Shown: positions 36,541 to 49,289 of the stretch, piece after piece
Position numbering within the stretch: position 1 is the first letter of the stretch
Layout of the letters: every line of letters begins with the position of its first letter
Assembly: GCA_019233975.1 (NCBI GenBank)
Contig: JAFALY010000030.1
Coordinates: 65,550-129,549, forward strand
Length of the DNA stretch: 64,000 nt
Source: Alphaproteobacteria bacterium
GTDB lineage: Bacteria; Pseudomonadota; Alphaproteobacteria; UBA9219
Direction of reading: 5' to 3'
Made by a program: the position numbers and the translations under genes
Notes under the pieces: model-generated
Told to the model about the DNA's origin: nothing
Seen by the model: the letters and a program-made list of their open reading frames with translations, nothing else
Database searches by the model: none

Positions 36541-37788
36541 TTATGCGCCGCATTTCGCGAAATAGGGTTGGGGCGGCTTGAAATTGAAAGTGAAATAGCT
36601 GTGCATAATAGCAAGTTCCACAATGTCATTCACCATCGTGTCAAAGGTGCGCGTGCGCAATTGCCGCTCGGATACTTGCCACGCGACATTCGCCGCCGTG
36701 ACCGGATCAGCCAGTACCTTCTCAACAACAGCAGCCACGGGACGATCGCGGAAGTCAAAACTATAGGGCATCAGATCGGGATAATTTTTCTCCCACCACG
36801 GATTGATGTCGGAGATCGGCAAGGCCCCCGCCCCCATCGCGGAATAAGGGCGATCATGGCATTCATCGTCAATATTCGGGTTCATGGAGATGATGGCAAA
36901 GGCTTCGCCGAATTTATCAATCAGCGCGTCATAGCCGAGCGGCGGCAAAATCTGCCCGCGCGCGCCGGTTGTGTCGATATAATCCAACCCGCTGCCATAA
37001 ATATGCACCGGCTGGCTGAGCAACTGCCGCACCATGATGTTGACTTTACTTTTGCGAATATAGTCGTCGATCTGCGTAATGAAAAAAGTGAACAGGGTCA
37101 GGTCGTTTCGCAGCTCCAACCCTGCCGCGTCGGCCGCCGCCAGAACGGATGCCTCAACCGGACCGCTGCGCGCCGTCTGCCCCCAGTAATGGTCGATACT
37201 GTCATGAATGACCCGCTGCATAAGCCGCGGCAGGAGCGCCCACACTTCTTCGATCTTGCGCGGATCACTGCCGGATTTCGGGAAGATAATCAGGGGTTGC
37301 TGCCCCGCCTTGGGTTCGCGACGCACTGCCGGACGGCCATACGTCATCGCCCCGAACTTGCAGTAAGATGTGCGGTAGGGTGAACGGATATAGTCGCGGT
37401 GGAATGCCATAAAGTTCGCATTCGGGTAAACGCGCATGACGGCGGGCGACGGCGTTTTGTGTCGCGCCAGGAAATAGCACGGATGGTCCAGTAAAATGGT
37501 CAACATGGGTATGCCCATGCGTTGCCATAAATTCCCTTGCTCGGTCCAGTCACCCAGTTCAACGGCAAAACCGCTGAAGCTCAGGCAGGCGGCAATGCGC
37601 TTCGGGTAATCCTGCACAGCCTGTCGTAAAACCTGATTGAACAGTTCGGGATTATCAGCATCCAGATAAATGACATCAAAGCCGATATTTTGCAGAACGC
37701 GCCCCAGTTCGCGATTAAAAGCGCCGATGCTATTATAGGCCGTTACGCCGTCGATGACGAGAAAGGCAAAACGTTCCGCAGAAGTCAT
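36541..37788 (-). CDS. putative glycosyltransferase (CgeB/GT1-like C-terminus) next to glf
   Basis: A 415-residue soluble protein. The N-terminal half has GT-B-like strands (RFAFLVIDGVTAYNSIGAF; GFDVIYLDAD; MLTILLDHPCYFLARH). The C-terminal part resembles the CgeB/Glyco_trans_1_2 donor-site region: FAIISMNPNIDDECHDRPYS, then AMGAGALPISDINPWWEKN. It is third in an operon with an MFS exporter and UDP-galactopyranose mutase, 39 bases after glf. A galactofuranosyltransferase role is suggested by that position but not shown by any motif I can read. Confidence 0.62.
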   Translation of the reverse strand: MTSAERFAFLVIDGVTAYNSIGAFNRELGRVLQNIGFDVIYLDADNPELFNQVLRQAVQDYPKRIAACLSFSGFAVELGDWTEQGNLWQRMGIPMLTILLDHPCYFLARHKTPSPAVMRVYPNANFMAFHRDYIRSPYRTSYCKFGAMTYGRPAVRREPKAGQQPLIIFPKSGSDPRKIEEVWALLPRLMQRVIHDSIDHYWGQTARSGPVEASVLAAADAAGLELRNDLTLFTFFITQIDDYIRKSKVNIMVRQLLSQPVHIYGSGLDYIDTTGARGQILPPLGYDALIDKFGEAFAIISMNPNIDDECHDRPYSAMGAGALPISDINPWWEKNYPDLMPYSFDFRDRPVAAVVEKVLADPVTAANVAWQVSERQLRTRTFDTMVNDIVELAIMHSYFTFNFKPPQPYFAKCGA

Positions 37789-37827
37789 AAGTGCACCTGA
37801 GCCGGTGAAAGAAGCCCGTGCAGTTTC

Positions 37828-40265
<2,438 letters not shown>

Positions 40266-40405
40266 AAGCGGTTACCAGAGAATCACAGGGGCACAATCAC
40301 AACCTCTTCTTACACGATTTTTTGGGTCTTGCGCCATCCCACCCGCATTGACTCCGGCAAACCCGTTCTATAGTTTTGCAAAACCTTCGTGATTTTGCGG
40401 TTCCC

Positions 40406-41182
40406 ATGAATCCCCTCGCTCTTATCGGTCATACCTTTCTGGAATTTCTGGCAGCCACTGGCCGTCTGGGGCATTTTACGTCGCGCTCCATTTCACACTG
40501 CTTTCGCCGCCCATTCTACTGGTCGCAAATCGGCAGGCAGTTTGTTGACATCGGTTACTTCTCATTACCCGTCGTCGGATTGACGGCCCTGTTCACCGGC
40601 ATGGTGCTGGCCCTGCAGAGCTACAGCGGCTTTTCACGCTTTGATGCAGAAAGCGCCATTCCAACCGTCGTCGTCCTGTCGATCACACGCGAACTGGGTC
40701 CGGTCATGGCGGGTTTGATGGTCGCGGGCCGCATCGGCGCCGCGATTGCCGCAGAACTTGGCACCATGCGCGTGACGGAACAGATCGACGCGCTGACCAC
40801 CCTTTCAACCAACCCGCAAAAATACCTGATCGCGCCGCGCCTGATCGCCAGCACGCTGGTTATGCCACTGCTGGTTTTGATCGCCGATATCATCGGTGTT
40901 TTTGGCGGCTTTCTGGTTTGCGTTTACCGCCTGAAATTCAACGCAGCCAATTACATCAGCCAGTCATGGCAATATCTGGAATTCCGCGACGTTACATCCG
41001 GCCTTTGGAAAGCCGCCGTGTTCGGCTTCATCATCGCACTGATGGGCTGCTTTAACGGGTTTAATTCCAAGGGCGGCGCACAAGGTGTCGGCGCTGCGAC
41101 CACCAATGCCGTCGTCACGGCCTCCATCCTTATTCTGGTCAGCAACTATCTGCTGACCGGCATTTTCTTCTCTGGCAAATAG
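40406..41182 (+). CDS. mlaE: MlaE-family ABC transporter permease
   Basis: MlaE is the membrane subunit of the MlaFEDB-type lipid transporter that moves phospholipids between the inner and outer membranes. From the ATG at 40406 the protein is 258 residues with about five membrane helices. MlaE features are LPVVGLTALFTGMVLALQSY, ELGPVMAGLMVAGRIGAAIA and AELGTMRVTEQIDAL. A TTG-led frame from 40376 adds 10 residues and is less likely. mlaF follows after one base. No MlaD-type (MCE) gene is adjacent. Confidence 0.93.
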   Translation: MNPLALIGHTFLEFLAATGRLGHFTSRSISHCFRRPFYWSQIGRQFVDIGYFSLPVVGLTALFTGMVLALQSYSGFSRFDAESAIPTVVVLSITRELGPVMAGLMVAGRIGAAIAAELGTMRVTEQIDALTTLSTNPQKYLIAPRLIASTLVMPLLVLIADIIGVFGGFLVCVYRLKFNAANYISQSWQYLEFRDVTSGLWKAAVFGFIIALMGCFNGFNSKGGAQGVGAATTNAVVTASILILVSNYLLTGIFFSGK

Positions 41183-41183
41183 C

Positions 41184-41978
41184 ATGACCGAAACCGCGCA
41201 TCCCGATCATCAGCCGAAGATTGAATTAACCGGCGTCCATAAATCCTTTGGCGAAAAAAAGATTTTGCGCGGCGTCAACCTGTCTATTGGCAAGTCTGAA
41301 TCCGTTGTTGTCATCGGCGGGTCGGGCACCGGCAAGTCTGTCCTTTTGAAATGCATTCTGGGCATCCTGCATCCCGAGTCAGGCAACATTAAAATCGACG
41401 GCAAGGATGTCGTCGGCGTGCGCGGTCGTGCCAAAGACAAGCATCTGCGTAAATTTGGCATGTTGTTTCAGGGCTCCGCCCTGTTTGACTCCCTGCCCGT
41501 ATGGCAGAATGTCGCGTTTCGTCCCCTCCAGGCGCAAGGCATGAAAAAGAAAGAAGCGCGCGACCTTGCAATTGCAACGCTTGGCTCTGTCGGCCTCAGC
41601 CCCGCTGTGGGCGACCTGTATCCTGCTGAACTTTCTGGTGGCATGCAAAAACGTGTGGCTCTGGCCCGCGCCATCGCCGCAAAACCAGAGATTATCTTTT
41701 TCGACGAACCCACGACCGGCCTCGACCCCATTATGTCGGACGTCATTAATGAACTGATCGTCAAATGCGTGCGCGAACTGGGGGCGACGACGCTCACCAT
41801 AACGCATGACATGGCGAGCGCGCGCAAAATCGCTGACCGTATCGCCATGCTGCATGAAGGTCATATTATCTGGCAGGGGCCAAAGCGGGATATCGACCAT
41901 TCAGGCAACCCCTATGTCGACCAGTTCATCCATGGCCGCGCCGAGGGCCCCATTCGCATGCAGGTGCGGAAAGTATAA
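41184..41978 (+). CDS. mlaF: MlaF-family ABC transporter ATP-binding protein
   Basis: A 264-residue ATPase that drives the MlaE permease. It has Walker A VVIGGSGTGKSVLLKCI (about residues 37-53), signature LSGGMQKRVALARAIA, Walker B EIIFFDEPTTGLDPIMSD and the H-loop TITHDMASARKIAD. The GTGKSV form of the P-loop and GMQKR signature are typical of MlaF. It directly follows mlaE. The next gene is ettA, so the MCE protein that completes the family's complex must be encoded elsewhere. Confidence 0.94.
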   Translation: MTETAHPDHQPKIELTGVHKSFGEKKILRGVNLSIGKSESVVVIGGSGTGKSVLLKCILGILHPESGNIKIDGKDVVGVRGRAKDKHLRKFGMLFQGSALFDSLPVWQNVAFRPLQAQGMKKKEARDLAIATLGSVGLSPAVGDLYPAELSGGMQKRVALARAIAAKPEIIFFDEPTTGLDPIMSDVINELIVKCVRELGATTLTITHDMASARKIADRIAMLHEGHIIWQGPKRDIDHSGNPYVDQFIHGRAEGPIRMQVRKV

Positions 41979-42064
41979 GCGTTTGCGGGCGTAAAAGCGT
42001 CCCTTGCCACCCTGCCCCCATCCCTGTAAAACCGCTGGGCAACCTTTTGAACAGCGGTGAAAAA

Positions 42065-43747
42065 ATGGCCTCATATCAATATATCTATGTCATGAAATCC
42101 TTGTCCAAGGCGTGGCCGGGCGGCAAGAAGGTTTTGGATGATGTGTGGCTGTCATTTTATCCGGGCGCCAAAATCGGCGTGCTGGGCCCGAACGGCGCGG
42201 GTAAATCAACGTTGCTGAAAATCATGGCCGGTCTGGATACCGATTTTGCGGGCGAAGCCTGGGTTGCCGAAGGCGCAACTGTCGGCTATCTGCCGCAGGA
42301 GCCGCAACTGGACCCCAACCTGACGGTTGAGCAGAACGTTCTGTCCGCACTGGCGGAAACCAAGGGCTTGCTGGACCGGTTCGAAGAAGTCAGCAACAAA
42401 CTGGGCGAAGTGACCGACCCCGATGAAATGCAGGCACTGATCGATGAACAGGCCGCGCTACAGGAAAAGATCGACGCCGCCGACGCGTGGGATCTGGGCC
42501 GCACGGTTGAGATTGCGCTGGACGCGCTGCGTTGCCCGCCGGGTGACTCGCTCGTCACCAATCTTTCGGGCGGTGAACGCCGCCGCGTGGCGTTGTGCCG
42601 CCTGCTGCTGCTGAAACCCGATCTGCTGCTGCTCGACGAACCGACCAACCATTTGGACGCGGAATCGATTGCGTGGCTGCAAACCCATTTGGGGCAATAT
42701 CCCGGCGCGGTCGTCATGATCACCCACGATCGTTACTTTCTGGATAACGTCACGGGCTGGATTCTGGAACTGGACCGCGGCAAGGGCATCCCCTACGAAG
42801 GCAATTACACGTCGTGGCTCAAGCAGAAGCAAAAACGTCTGGAGCAGGAAGCGCGTGAAGAAACAGGCCGCCAGAAAACGCTGGCCCGCGAATTGGAATG
42901 GATCAGCGCTTCGCCCAAGGCACGTCAGGCCAAGAGCAAGGCCCGCATCACCGCCTATGAAAACCTGCTGGCGCAAAGCGGTGAGGCTGCGCCAGATACA
43001 GCGCAGATTATCATCCCGACACCGCCGCGTCTGGGCAACAACGTTATCGACGGCGACCATATCCGCAAGGCGTATGGCGACAGGCTGCTCATCGACGATT
43101 TGTCCTTTAAACTGCCGCCCGGTGGTATTGTCGGCATTCTGGGTCCGAACGGCGCGGGTAAATCCACCTTGTTCCGCATGATCACCGAACAGGAAAAGCC
43201 CGACAACGGCAACATCAAGGTTGGTGAAACGGTTAAGCTGGGGTACGTCGATCAAAGCCGTGACAGCCTGCGCGCCGACAAAACTGTGTGGGAAGAAATC
43301 TCGGATGGACTGGACATTATCGACCTTGGCAAAAAGTCGATGCCGAGCCGCGCCTATGTCGCCGCGTTTGGCTTTAAGGGTGTCGATCAGCAAAAGAAGG
43401 TCGGCGTCCTGTCTGGCGGTGAACGCAATCGCGTGCATATGGCCAAGATGTTAAAATCCGGCGCGAACGTCCTGCTGCTCGACGAACCCAGTAACGATCT
43501 TGACGTCGATACGCTGCGTGCGCTGGAAGACGCGATTGTCAGCTTCCCCGGCTGCGTTGTCGTTATTACCCACGATCGCTGGTTTATGGATCGCGTCGCC
43601 ACGCACATCCTCGCCTTTGAAGGCGACAGTCAGGTCGTGTGGTTCGAGGGTAATTATCAAGATTACGAAGCCGACCGCAAACGCCGTCTGGGCACCGATG
43701 CCGACCAACCGCATCGCATCAAATACAAACCGCTGGTCCGGTCGTAA
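42065..43747 (+). CDS. ettA: energy-dependent translational throttle protein EttA
   Basis: EttA is an ABC-F ATPase that binds the ribosomal E site and gates entry into elongation according to ATP/ADP. From the ATG at 42065 it is 560 residues, the usual length. It has two P-loops (GPNGAGKSTLLKI, GPNGAGKSTLFRM), two signatures (LSGGERRRVAL, LSGGERNRVHM) and the N-terminal YQYIYVMKSLSKAWPGGKKV characteristic of EttA. An arm insertion lies at about residues 95-140. It is distinct from the YheS-like ABC-F at 25.7 kb. Confidence 0.96.
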   Translation: MASYQYIYVMKSLSKAWPGGKKVLDDVWLSFYPGAKIGVLGPNGAGKSTLLKIMAGLDTDFAGEAWVAEGATVGYLPQEPQLDPNLTVEQNVLSALAETKGLLDRFEEVSNKLGEVTDPDEMQALIDEQAALQEKIDAADAWDLGRTVEIALDALRCPPGDSLVTNLSGGERRRVALCRLLLLKPDLLLLDEPTNHLDAESIAWLQTHLGQYPGAVVMITHDRYFLDNVTGWILELDRGKGIPYEGNYTSWLKQKQKRLEQEAREETGRQKTLARELEWISASPKARQAKSKARITAYENLLAQSGEAAPDTAQIIIPTPPRLGNNVIDGDHIRKAYGDRLLIDDLSFKLPPGGIVGILGPNGAGKSTLFRMITEQEKPDNGNIKVGETVKLGYVDQSRDSLRADKTVWEEISDGLDIIDLGKKSMPSRAYVAAFGFKGVDQQKKVGVLSGGERNRVHMAKMLKSGANVLLLDEPSNDLDVDTLRALEDAIVSFPGCVVVITHDRWFMDRVATHILAFEGDSQVVWFEGNYQDYEADRKRRLGTDADQPHRIKYKPLVRS

Positions 43748-43759
43748 GAAGGTCGCCGC

Positions 43760-44653
43760 ATGAAATTGACCCGCCTTCAGGCGGATGGCCTGCTGTTCTT
43801 TACGACTATTGTCTGGGGCGGCGCGTTCGTTGCCCAGAAATTTGGCAATGCGCAGATTGATCCCTCCATGTTTGTGGGGATCCGCTTTGCCATCGCCGCC
43901 CTGCTGCTGTCCCCGTTTGCGTACCGCGAGCGGGCAAAAGCACCGATCAAACAAGCGTCATTCTGGCTTTATATCGCTATCGGCCTTTGCCTTGCCATGG
44001 CCAATATTATACAGCAATGGGGCCTGACGATGACCCGCGTGACGAACAGCGGTTTCATAACATCGCTTTACGCCGCCATGGTTCCGTTTGCGGCGCTGTT
44101 CATCAACAAAACACCGTTACGCCTGCTGCCCACACTGGCGGCCGTGATCGCCGTAGCTGGCGCGTGGCTGCTCAGCACCAACGGGCAGTCGATTAGCTTT
44201 GACACTGGCGACCTGATCACACTGGTGTCGGATATCGGCTGGGCATTACAGATTATCTTTATTGCCCGCGCGGTTAAGCTGGATCAACAACCGCTCTGGA
44301 TCGCCTTCGTTCAATACGCTGTGACGGCGGCCATTGGTATCGCGCTGGGCTTATTCGGCAAACCGCTGACATGGCATGATCTGTCGCTGACCATGACGCC
44401 GCTTCTGTACACAGGTGTGTTATCAAGCGCCATCGGCTTTACGCTGCCCTGCATCGCCTTGCGCTATACGCCAGAGGCGGAAGGGGCCGTCATTATGTCG
44501 TTGGAGGGCGTGTTTTGCGCGCTGGCCGGCGCCATCTTCTTTGACGACAAGCTGTCCGTGCTTGGCATGGCCGGATGCGGCCTGATTTTTCTGGGCGTCC
44601 TGATGGTAGAGCTGTCACCCCTGCTCACCCGACAAACCAAAACGGCGGGTTAG
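43760..44653 (+). CDS. DMT-superfamily (EamA) transporter
   Basis: A 297-residue permease with ten predicted membrane helices in two EamA repeats. The first has LLFFTTIVWGGAFVAQKFG and RFAIAALLLSPFAYRERAK; the second ends with EGAVIMSLEGVFCALAGAIF. EamA proteins export or import small metabolites, and the substrate cannot be read from sequence. It starts 12 bases after ettA, so it may be co-transcribed. Its stop overlaps the convergent TlpA-like gene by four bases. Confidence 0.88.
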   Translation: MKLTRLQADGLLFFTTIVWGGAFVAQKFGNAQIDPSMFVGIRFAIAALLLSPFAYRERAKAPIKQASFWLYIAIGLCLAMANIIQQWGLTMTRVTNSGFITSLYAAMVPFAALFINKTPLRLLPTLAAVIAVAGAWLLSTNGQSISFDTGDLITLVSDIGWALQIIFIARAVKLDQQPLWIAFVQYAVTAAIGIALGLFGKPLTWHDLSLTMTPLLYTGVLSSAIGFTLPCIALRYTPEAEGAVIMSLEGVFCALAGAIFFDDKLSVLGMAGCGLIFLGVLMVELSPLLTRQTKTAG

Positions 44654-45189
44654 AACGCGCCGGTTTTTTCGTGGATGGTGGTGGTAATTTCGGGCGCGGT
44701 CCAATCAATGCTGCCCTGCCAATAACCTATAACCTTGCCATCTTTGCCGATCAGGAAAGTCGTCGGCATGCCATCTGCATGCAAAACAGAGGGCGCACGA
44801 CCCGATGCATCAATATAGATTTTCAAATGGGTTAGCTGGTGTTTCTTAAAGAAAACATCAACGGCATCCTGCCCACGGCTGTCCTCCGACAGGGCCAAAA
44901 CCTCAAACCCCGGACTGCCATGGGCGGCCTGTAATTGATCCAGAGCGGGCATTTCCTTGACGCAGGGACCGCACCATGTTGCCCACAAGTTCAGCAGGAC
45001 AATTTTGCCCCTGAAATCCTGTAACGCTACCTGATGGCCGGGTTTGTCTTCAAACACCAGCGCAGGCACCGGGGCCGCCTGATCCAGCACATGAAATGAC
45101 CCTTTGACCTCATCAGCCATGGCCGCACGGCTGCTCATCACCGATGTCAGCAGCAGCGTCAGCAGGTATAATCTTTGGCGAACAGGCAT
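44650..45189 (-). CDS. TlpA-like thiol-disulfide oxidoreductase
   Basis: A 179-residue exported thioredoxin-fold protein. A signal peptide (MPVRQRLYLLTLLLTSVM, then SRAAMADE) precedes a TlpA/ResA domain with NLWATWCGPCVKEMPALDQL. The CxxC pair is WCGPC. The role is probably periplasmic disulfide reduction, for example in cytochrome c maturation, but no such genes are adjacent. The start at 45189 is preferred because it gives a clean signal peptide and leaves 54 bases before the divergent lptM. A longer frame to 45252 would overlap lptM. Confidence 0.88.
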   Translation of the reverse strand: MPVRQRLYLLTLLLTSVMSSRAAMADEVKGSFHVLDQAAPVPALVFEDKPGHQVALQDFRGKIVLLNLWATWCGPCVKEMPALDQLQAAHGSPGFEVLALSEDSRGQDAVDVFFKKHQLTHLKIYIDASGRAPSVLHADGMPTTFLIGKDGKVIGYWQGSIDWTAPEITTTIHEKTGAF

Positions 45190-45243
45190 TGCATCATGTC
45201 CAAAAAACATCTTTAATGACCACAGGCTAAGAGAAAGAAGCTG

Positions 45244-45480
45244 ATGCAACACATCATAATCAAACGGAGCGCAAAGTCACGCCTCCTTGTCACGTTGGGG
45301 GGCGCAGCCGCATTGGTGGCCGCCCTGACTTTGACGGGGTGTGGAAAAAAGCCCGGGTCGGTTGACCCGCCACCATGGGTTGAAGATGACACATACCCCG
45401 CCAGCTACCCCGATGTCAGCACGGACCCCAAGCCGACCTGGACACCCGACGCAACAACGCAAGACAAGACCAAACAATGA
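45244..45480 (+). CDS. lptM: LptM (YifL)-like small lipoprotein
   Basis: A 78-residue lipoprotein. A basic N-terminus and hydrophobic helix lead to the lipobox LTGC with C33 as the lipidated residue; the mature part is Pro/Asp/Thr-rich and disordered. The KPGSVDPPPW segment and its position immediately before lysA fit LptM, which in E. coli helps mature LptD disulfides in the LPS translocon. The stop overlaps the lysA ATG (ATGA). The nearby TlpA-like protein is divergent. Confidence 0.82.
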   Translation: MQHIIIKRSAKSRLLVTLGGAAALVAALTLTGCGKKPGSVDPPPWVEDDTYPASYPDVSTDPKPTWTPDATTQDKTKQ

Positions 45481-46751
45481 CCGAAAGCTTTACCTATGTG
45501 AACGGCATCCTGCATGCCGAACAAGTTGACGTTGCCCGTATTGCCGCCGAAGTGGGGACGCCCTGCTATATCTACTCTGCGGAACGGCTGCGCCATAACT
45601 ACAAGGAATTCCGCGACGCCTTTGCGGGCATGGATATCCACATCCATTATGCCAACAAAGCCAATCCTAATCTGGCCGTCACGCGTGTACTGGCCGCCTG
45701 TGGCGCCGGTGCCGATATTACATCCGGTGGCGAGCTGGAACGCGCGCTGGCTGCGGGCATCAAAGGACAGAACATTATCTACTCCGGCGTCGGAAAAACC
45801 GAGGTCGAAATTGCCGCTGCTCTCAAGGCCGATATTTATCAATTCAATGTCGAGTCGATGCCTGAGCTGCACGCTATCAACAAAGTCGCGGCGCAAATGG
45901 GCAAAAAAACCGCCGTGACACTGCGCGTTAATCCGGATGTTTCAGCGCGAACCTATAAGAAAACATCGACCGGCGAGCTGGGCACCAAATTCGGCATTGA
46001 TATGGTGCAGTTAGAAGAAGCGATGGCGTTGTTCAAGACACTGCCCGCGCTGGATTTCAAAGGATTTCAGGTCCATATCGGTTCGCACGTCTATGACTAT
46101 GAACCTTTCCGCGAAGCCTTTCTGAAACTGGCGGAATTGACGCATGCTTGGCGCGCGCGGGGTTACACCGTCGAACGTCTGGATCTGGGCGGCGGCGTCG
46201 GCATTCCCTATGATGGGCAAAGTCTGGCGCCGTTTGCCGATTATGCGCGCACTGTGCGGGAAACCGTCGGCAATCTGGGCTGTCAGATCGCGTTTGAGCC
46301 GGGCCGCCGTCTGGTTGGCGATGCCGGTATTCTGCTCAGCCGCGTCACCTACGACAAACAGGGACACAGCAACCGCTTTCTTATTCTGGATGCGGGCATG
46401 AACGATTTGATCCGCCCCGCGATGTACGAAGCACGTCACAGCATTATTCCCGTTAAACAGTCAGGCGCAGAACAGACCGCGTTGGCCGATATCGTCGGTC
46501 CGGTTTGCGAAACCAGCGACCTGTTCGGCGTCGATTATCGTTTGCCGGGTGTCGGGACGGGTGATCTGGTCGCCATACTGCAGGCGGGTGCCTATGGCGC
46601 CGCCATGGCCAGCACCTATAACGGCAGAGCTCTGATTCCAGAAGTTATGGTGTCAGGCAATCAATACGCCGTTGTGCGCAGGCGCATTGCTATACAGGAA
46701 CAAATTGACTGGGAAAGCGTGCCTGATTGGGCTAATGTTGCAACGCATTAA
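45477..46751 (+). CDS. lysA: diaminopimelate decarboxylase
   Basis: LysA decarboxylates meso-diaminopimelate to L-lysine with pyridoxal phosphate. The 424-residue protein is a fold-type III enzyme. The PLP lysine is in IHYANKANPN, with GADITSGGELERALAAG, FQVHIGSHVYDYEPF, LDLGGGVGIPYDG and EPGRRLVGDAGILLSRV for cofactor binding. The substrate cysteine is in PVCETSDLFG, and AYGAAMASTYNGR completes the site. It overlaps lptM by four bases. Downstream is a weak AGCC/GGCT hairpin with a T-rich tail. Confidence 0.97.
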   Translation: MTESFTYVNGILHAEQVDVARIAAEVGTPCYIYSAERLRHNYKEFRDAFAGMDIHIHYANKANPNLAVTRVLAACGAGADITSGGELERALAAGIKGQNIIYSGVGKTEVEIAAALKADIYQFNVESMPELHAINKVAAQMGKKTAVTLRVNPDVSARTYKKTSTGELGTKFGIDMVQLEEAMALFKTLPALDFKGFQVHIGSHVYDYEPFREAFLKLAELTHAWRARGYTVERLDLGGGVGIPYDGQSLAPFADYARTVRETVGNLGCQIAFEPGRRLVGDAGILLSRVTYDKQGHSNRFLILDAGMNDLIRPAMYEARHSIIPVKQSGAEQTALADIVGPVCETSDLFGVDYRLPGVGTGDLVAILQAGAYGAAMASTYNGRALIPEVMVSGNQYAVVRRRIAIQEQIDWESVPDWANVATH

Positions 46752-46898
46752 CACTGTTTGCGCTGCAACAGCCTGATACGGCTTTGTTTTTATCTTAAAT
46801 GCTCACGAATTCTTTAACTTTTTCTGGCACAGTGAGTGCAAGGGTTTCAGAAGGTTAGGCGCAGGGTCTGATCTTCGGAAAAGGAAACGGGGTAGGTC
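46752..46898. other. lysA-DUF4175 intergenic region
   Basis: These 147 bases hold a weak AGCC-TGATAC-GGCT hairpin followed by TTTGTTTTT (about 46771-46795), which could be a leaky terminator for lysA. The ribosome site of the next gene follows. No small gene is visible. Confidence 0.4.
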
Positions 46899-49289
46899 AT
46901 GGAAGTTAACAATAACCCCCGAACAAAGATTAAAACCGAACTGCTCGGCAGCCTCAAACTCACCCTCGCACATTTCGCCCTCACTCTTGAAAATCTGCTC
47001 CACGCATATGGCCGCGCGATGGCCCTTGTGCTCGCGTTTCTGGTACTCGCCTGCTTCGGGTTCTTCTCGGACATACCCGGTTGGGTGCATTTGATCCTTC
47101 TTGCCGCCTTCCTCGGCGCTTTCTTCACCAGTTTTGGCCACGGCCTGAAGAAATGGCGCCCGGTTACGGCATCGCAGGCACGCCGTCGCGTGGAGGCGGC
47201 CAGCAAACTTCAACACCGCCCACTCGACATACTGGACGACAAACTGGTTGCGTCAGGGAAAAAGGAACTGGAAATCTGGGAACATTACGTCGCCCAGACA
47301 CGTGAACGCATTCGCCGTTTGGCGTGGCCTGCGCTGCATGTCGACTGGAAGAAACGCGACCCCTACCATCTGCGTTATGTTGTTCTGGTTCTGCTGGCGT
47401 TGGGTAGCGTTGCAGGCTGGGGCGTTTTGGGCGGCCGTGTTGTAGCGGCTCTAAACCCCGCTCTTGCTATTATGCCGGTATCTGCGCCCACAGTTGCCGC
47501 ATGGATCACACCACCCGAGTACACGCATAAACCCACGATCATGATTGCCACCGCTGCCGGCATTAACTTGACCCACGAGGTTATTGATGTACCCGAAGGC
47601 AGCCTGCTCTCCATCCATCTGGCGGAAAAAGACGGCACAACCCCGGTCTTGTCTGTCAATGATACAACCGTTGATCTGGCCGCCTCTGACGGCAAGGATT
47701 TCGAAGCCCAGCAAGTTATTACCAAGGGCGATAGCATCAGTCTGCGCCGCGGATGGCGCACCTTGGGTTCATGGCATGTCAATGTTGTAACCGACCGCGC
47801 GCCGCAGATTGCCTTTACAGACACGCCGGACAAAACCGAACGCAAAAGCCTGCGCGTCGCGTTTGAAGCCGATGATGATTACGGCGTCACCAATGTTCTG
47901 ATGCGCATTACACCACGCCAGTCGATGCCGGGTGTTAGCGATGCGCCACAGGAGATAACACTCAGTACCTCCGATATAGCGCATATCAAACGCACGGCCT
48001 ATGTTGACTTGACCGCCAGCCCATGGGCAGGCATTCCTGTTGATATACAGTTGATCGCTACCGATGCCGTTGGGCACCGTTCAGAAAGCGATACGGTGAA
48101 TGTCGTCCTTCCCGAACGCACCTTCTTCCACCCCGTTGCACGGGCGCTGATTGATGAGCGGCATCATCTTATGCTGACCCCCTTTGATAATGACACACGT
48201 AACGAAGCCGCAAACCTGATGGCTGGCCTCGCCAATGATCCGGGTACTTTGTACAACGACCCGCTGAGCGTCATGGCGTTACGCGCCGGCGCCGTGCGGT
48301 TGTTGCTGGAACCCAATCAGGAAGCCACGGAAACGGTCGACAATATCCTGTGGCAAACGGCAACCCGTCTTGAAGATGGCGGCACAGGCAGTGCCGAGCA
48401 GAACCTGCGCGACGCACAACGCGAGCTTGGTGATGCGTTGGACCGTAATGCCGGCGAAAAAGAAGTACAACGGCTGATCGACCGCCTGCATCAGGCGATG
48501 GCCGAATATCTTTCGCAATTATCAGTACGCATGGCGCACCAGCCCGGCATCCCCCAAGATTTGGCCCCCGTTTTGGGTCAACGCACAAACATGCTGACAC
48601 CAAACGATCTTGACCAGATGCTGAACCAGATGCGTGGCCTGTCCGCCAGCGGTAACCGTGACGCCGCAAGACAGGAGCTGGCCCGCCTGCAGCAGATGCT
48701 GGAAAACATCCGCACCGAACCGCAACCGCTGACCGCGCAACAACAAGCGGCGCTGGAACGCCTACGCGGCCTGCGCGCCATAGCAGCAGAGCAGCAAAAG
48801 CTGATGGATAAGACCTTCCAGGGCAGCCAACAGGGCAAACTGGATCGCACCTTGCAGGCGCAGCAGAATGATCTACTCAAGGCACTCAAAGGTTTGATGC
48901 CGAACGCCGCACCGAGCAGCAACGCAGCACAAGGCATGGAATCCATGCATGAAGCCAGCCAGTCTTTGGGACAAGGACAGGGTCAGCCAGCCCTAGAGCA
49001 ACAGGGCGAAGCCCTTAAGGCTCTGCAAGCGGCGGCGGATCAATTGGCCGATGACCTGCAGAAAAACATGTTGATGTTACCCAACGGCGGCTCCGGCATG
49101 GCGGATAATGACCCGCTGGGGCGTGGTGGCCCCATGCTCCAGCCGGAAAACGGTAAGCCCGTTGTGCCTGAACATATGAATGCCCTGCGCGCACGGCAGA
49201 TTATGGATGAGCTGCAAAAGCGTTCAGGCGATCAGGGCCGTTCGCGTTCTGAACGCGACTATATCGACCGTCTTCTACAAAACTTCTGA
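46899..49289 (+). CDS. TIGR02302/DUF4175 membrane protein
   Basis: A 796-residue protein. Two membrane helices lie close together (about residues 37-58 and 66-86) and a third at about 165-190; a large periplasmic part follows. Around residues 300-420 there are beta-rich segments ([20 protein letters not shown]). The C-terminal 300 residues are helical, Gln/Leu/Arg-rich and coiled-coil-like ([40 protein letters not shown]). The family is usually found downstream of lysA in alphaproteobacteria and has no known role. The end overlaps the convergent rdgB by 15 bases. Confidence 0.88.
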   Translation: MEVNNNPRTKIKTELLGSLKLTLAHFALTLENLLHAYGRAMALVLAFLVLACFGFFSDIPGWVHLILLAAFLGAFFTSFGHGLKKWRPVTASQARRRVEAASKLQHRPLDILDDKLVASGKKELEIWEHYVAQTRERIRRLAWPALHVDWKKRDPYHLRYVVLVLLALGSVAGWGVLGGRVVAALNPALAIMPVSAPTVAAWITPPEYTHKPTIMIATAAGINLTHEVIDVPEGSLLSIHLAEKDGTTPVLSVNDTTVDLAASDGKDFEAQQVITKGDSISLRRGWRTLGSWHVNVVTDRAPQIAFTDTPDKTERKSLRVAFEADDDYGVTNVLMRITPRQSMPGVSDAPQEITLSTSDIAHIKRTAYVDLTASPWAGIPVDIQLIATDAVGHRSESDTVNVVLPERTFFHPVARALIDERHHLMLTPFDNDTRNEAANLMAGLANDPGTLYNDPLSVMALRAGAVRLLLEPNQEATETVDNILWQTATRLEDGGTGSAEQNLRDAQRELGDALDRNAGEKEVQRLIDRLHQAMAEYLSQLSVRMAHQPGIPQDLAPVLGQRTNMLTPNDLDQMLNQMRGLSASGNRDAARQELARLQQMLENIRTEPQPLTAQQQAALERLRGLRAIAAEQQKLMDKTFQGSQQGKLDRTLQAQQNDLLKALKGLMPNAAPSSNAAQGMESMHEASQSLGQGQGQPALEQQGEALKALQAAADQLADDLQKNMLMLPNGGSGMADNDPLGRGGPMLQPENGKPVVPEHMNALRARQIMDELQKRSGDQGRSRSERDYIDRLLQNF

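Noticed and set aside
42458-43438. 326-codon minus-strand frame inside ettA
   Set aside because: Shadow of the ettA coding strand; no independent coding evidence.
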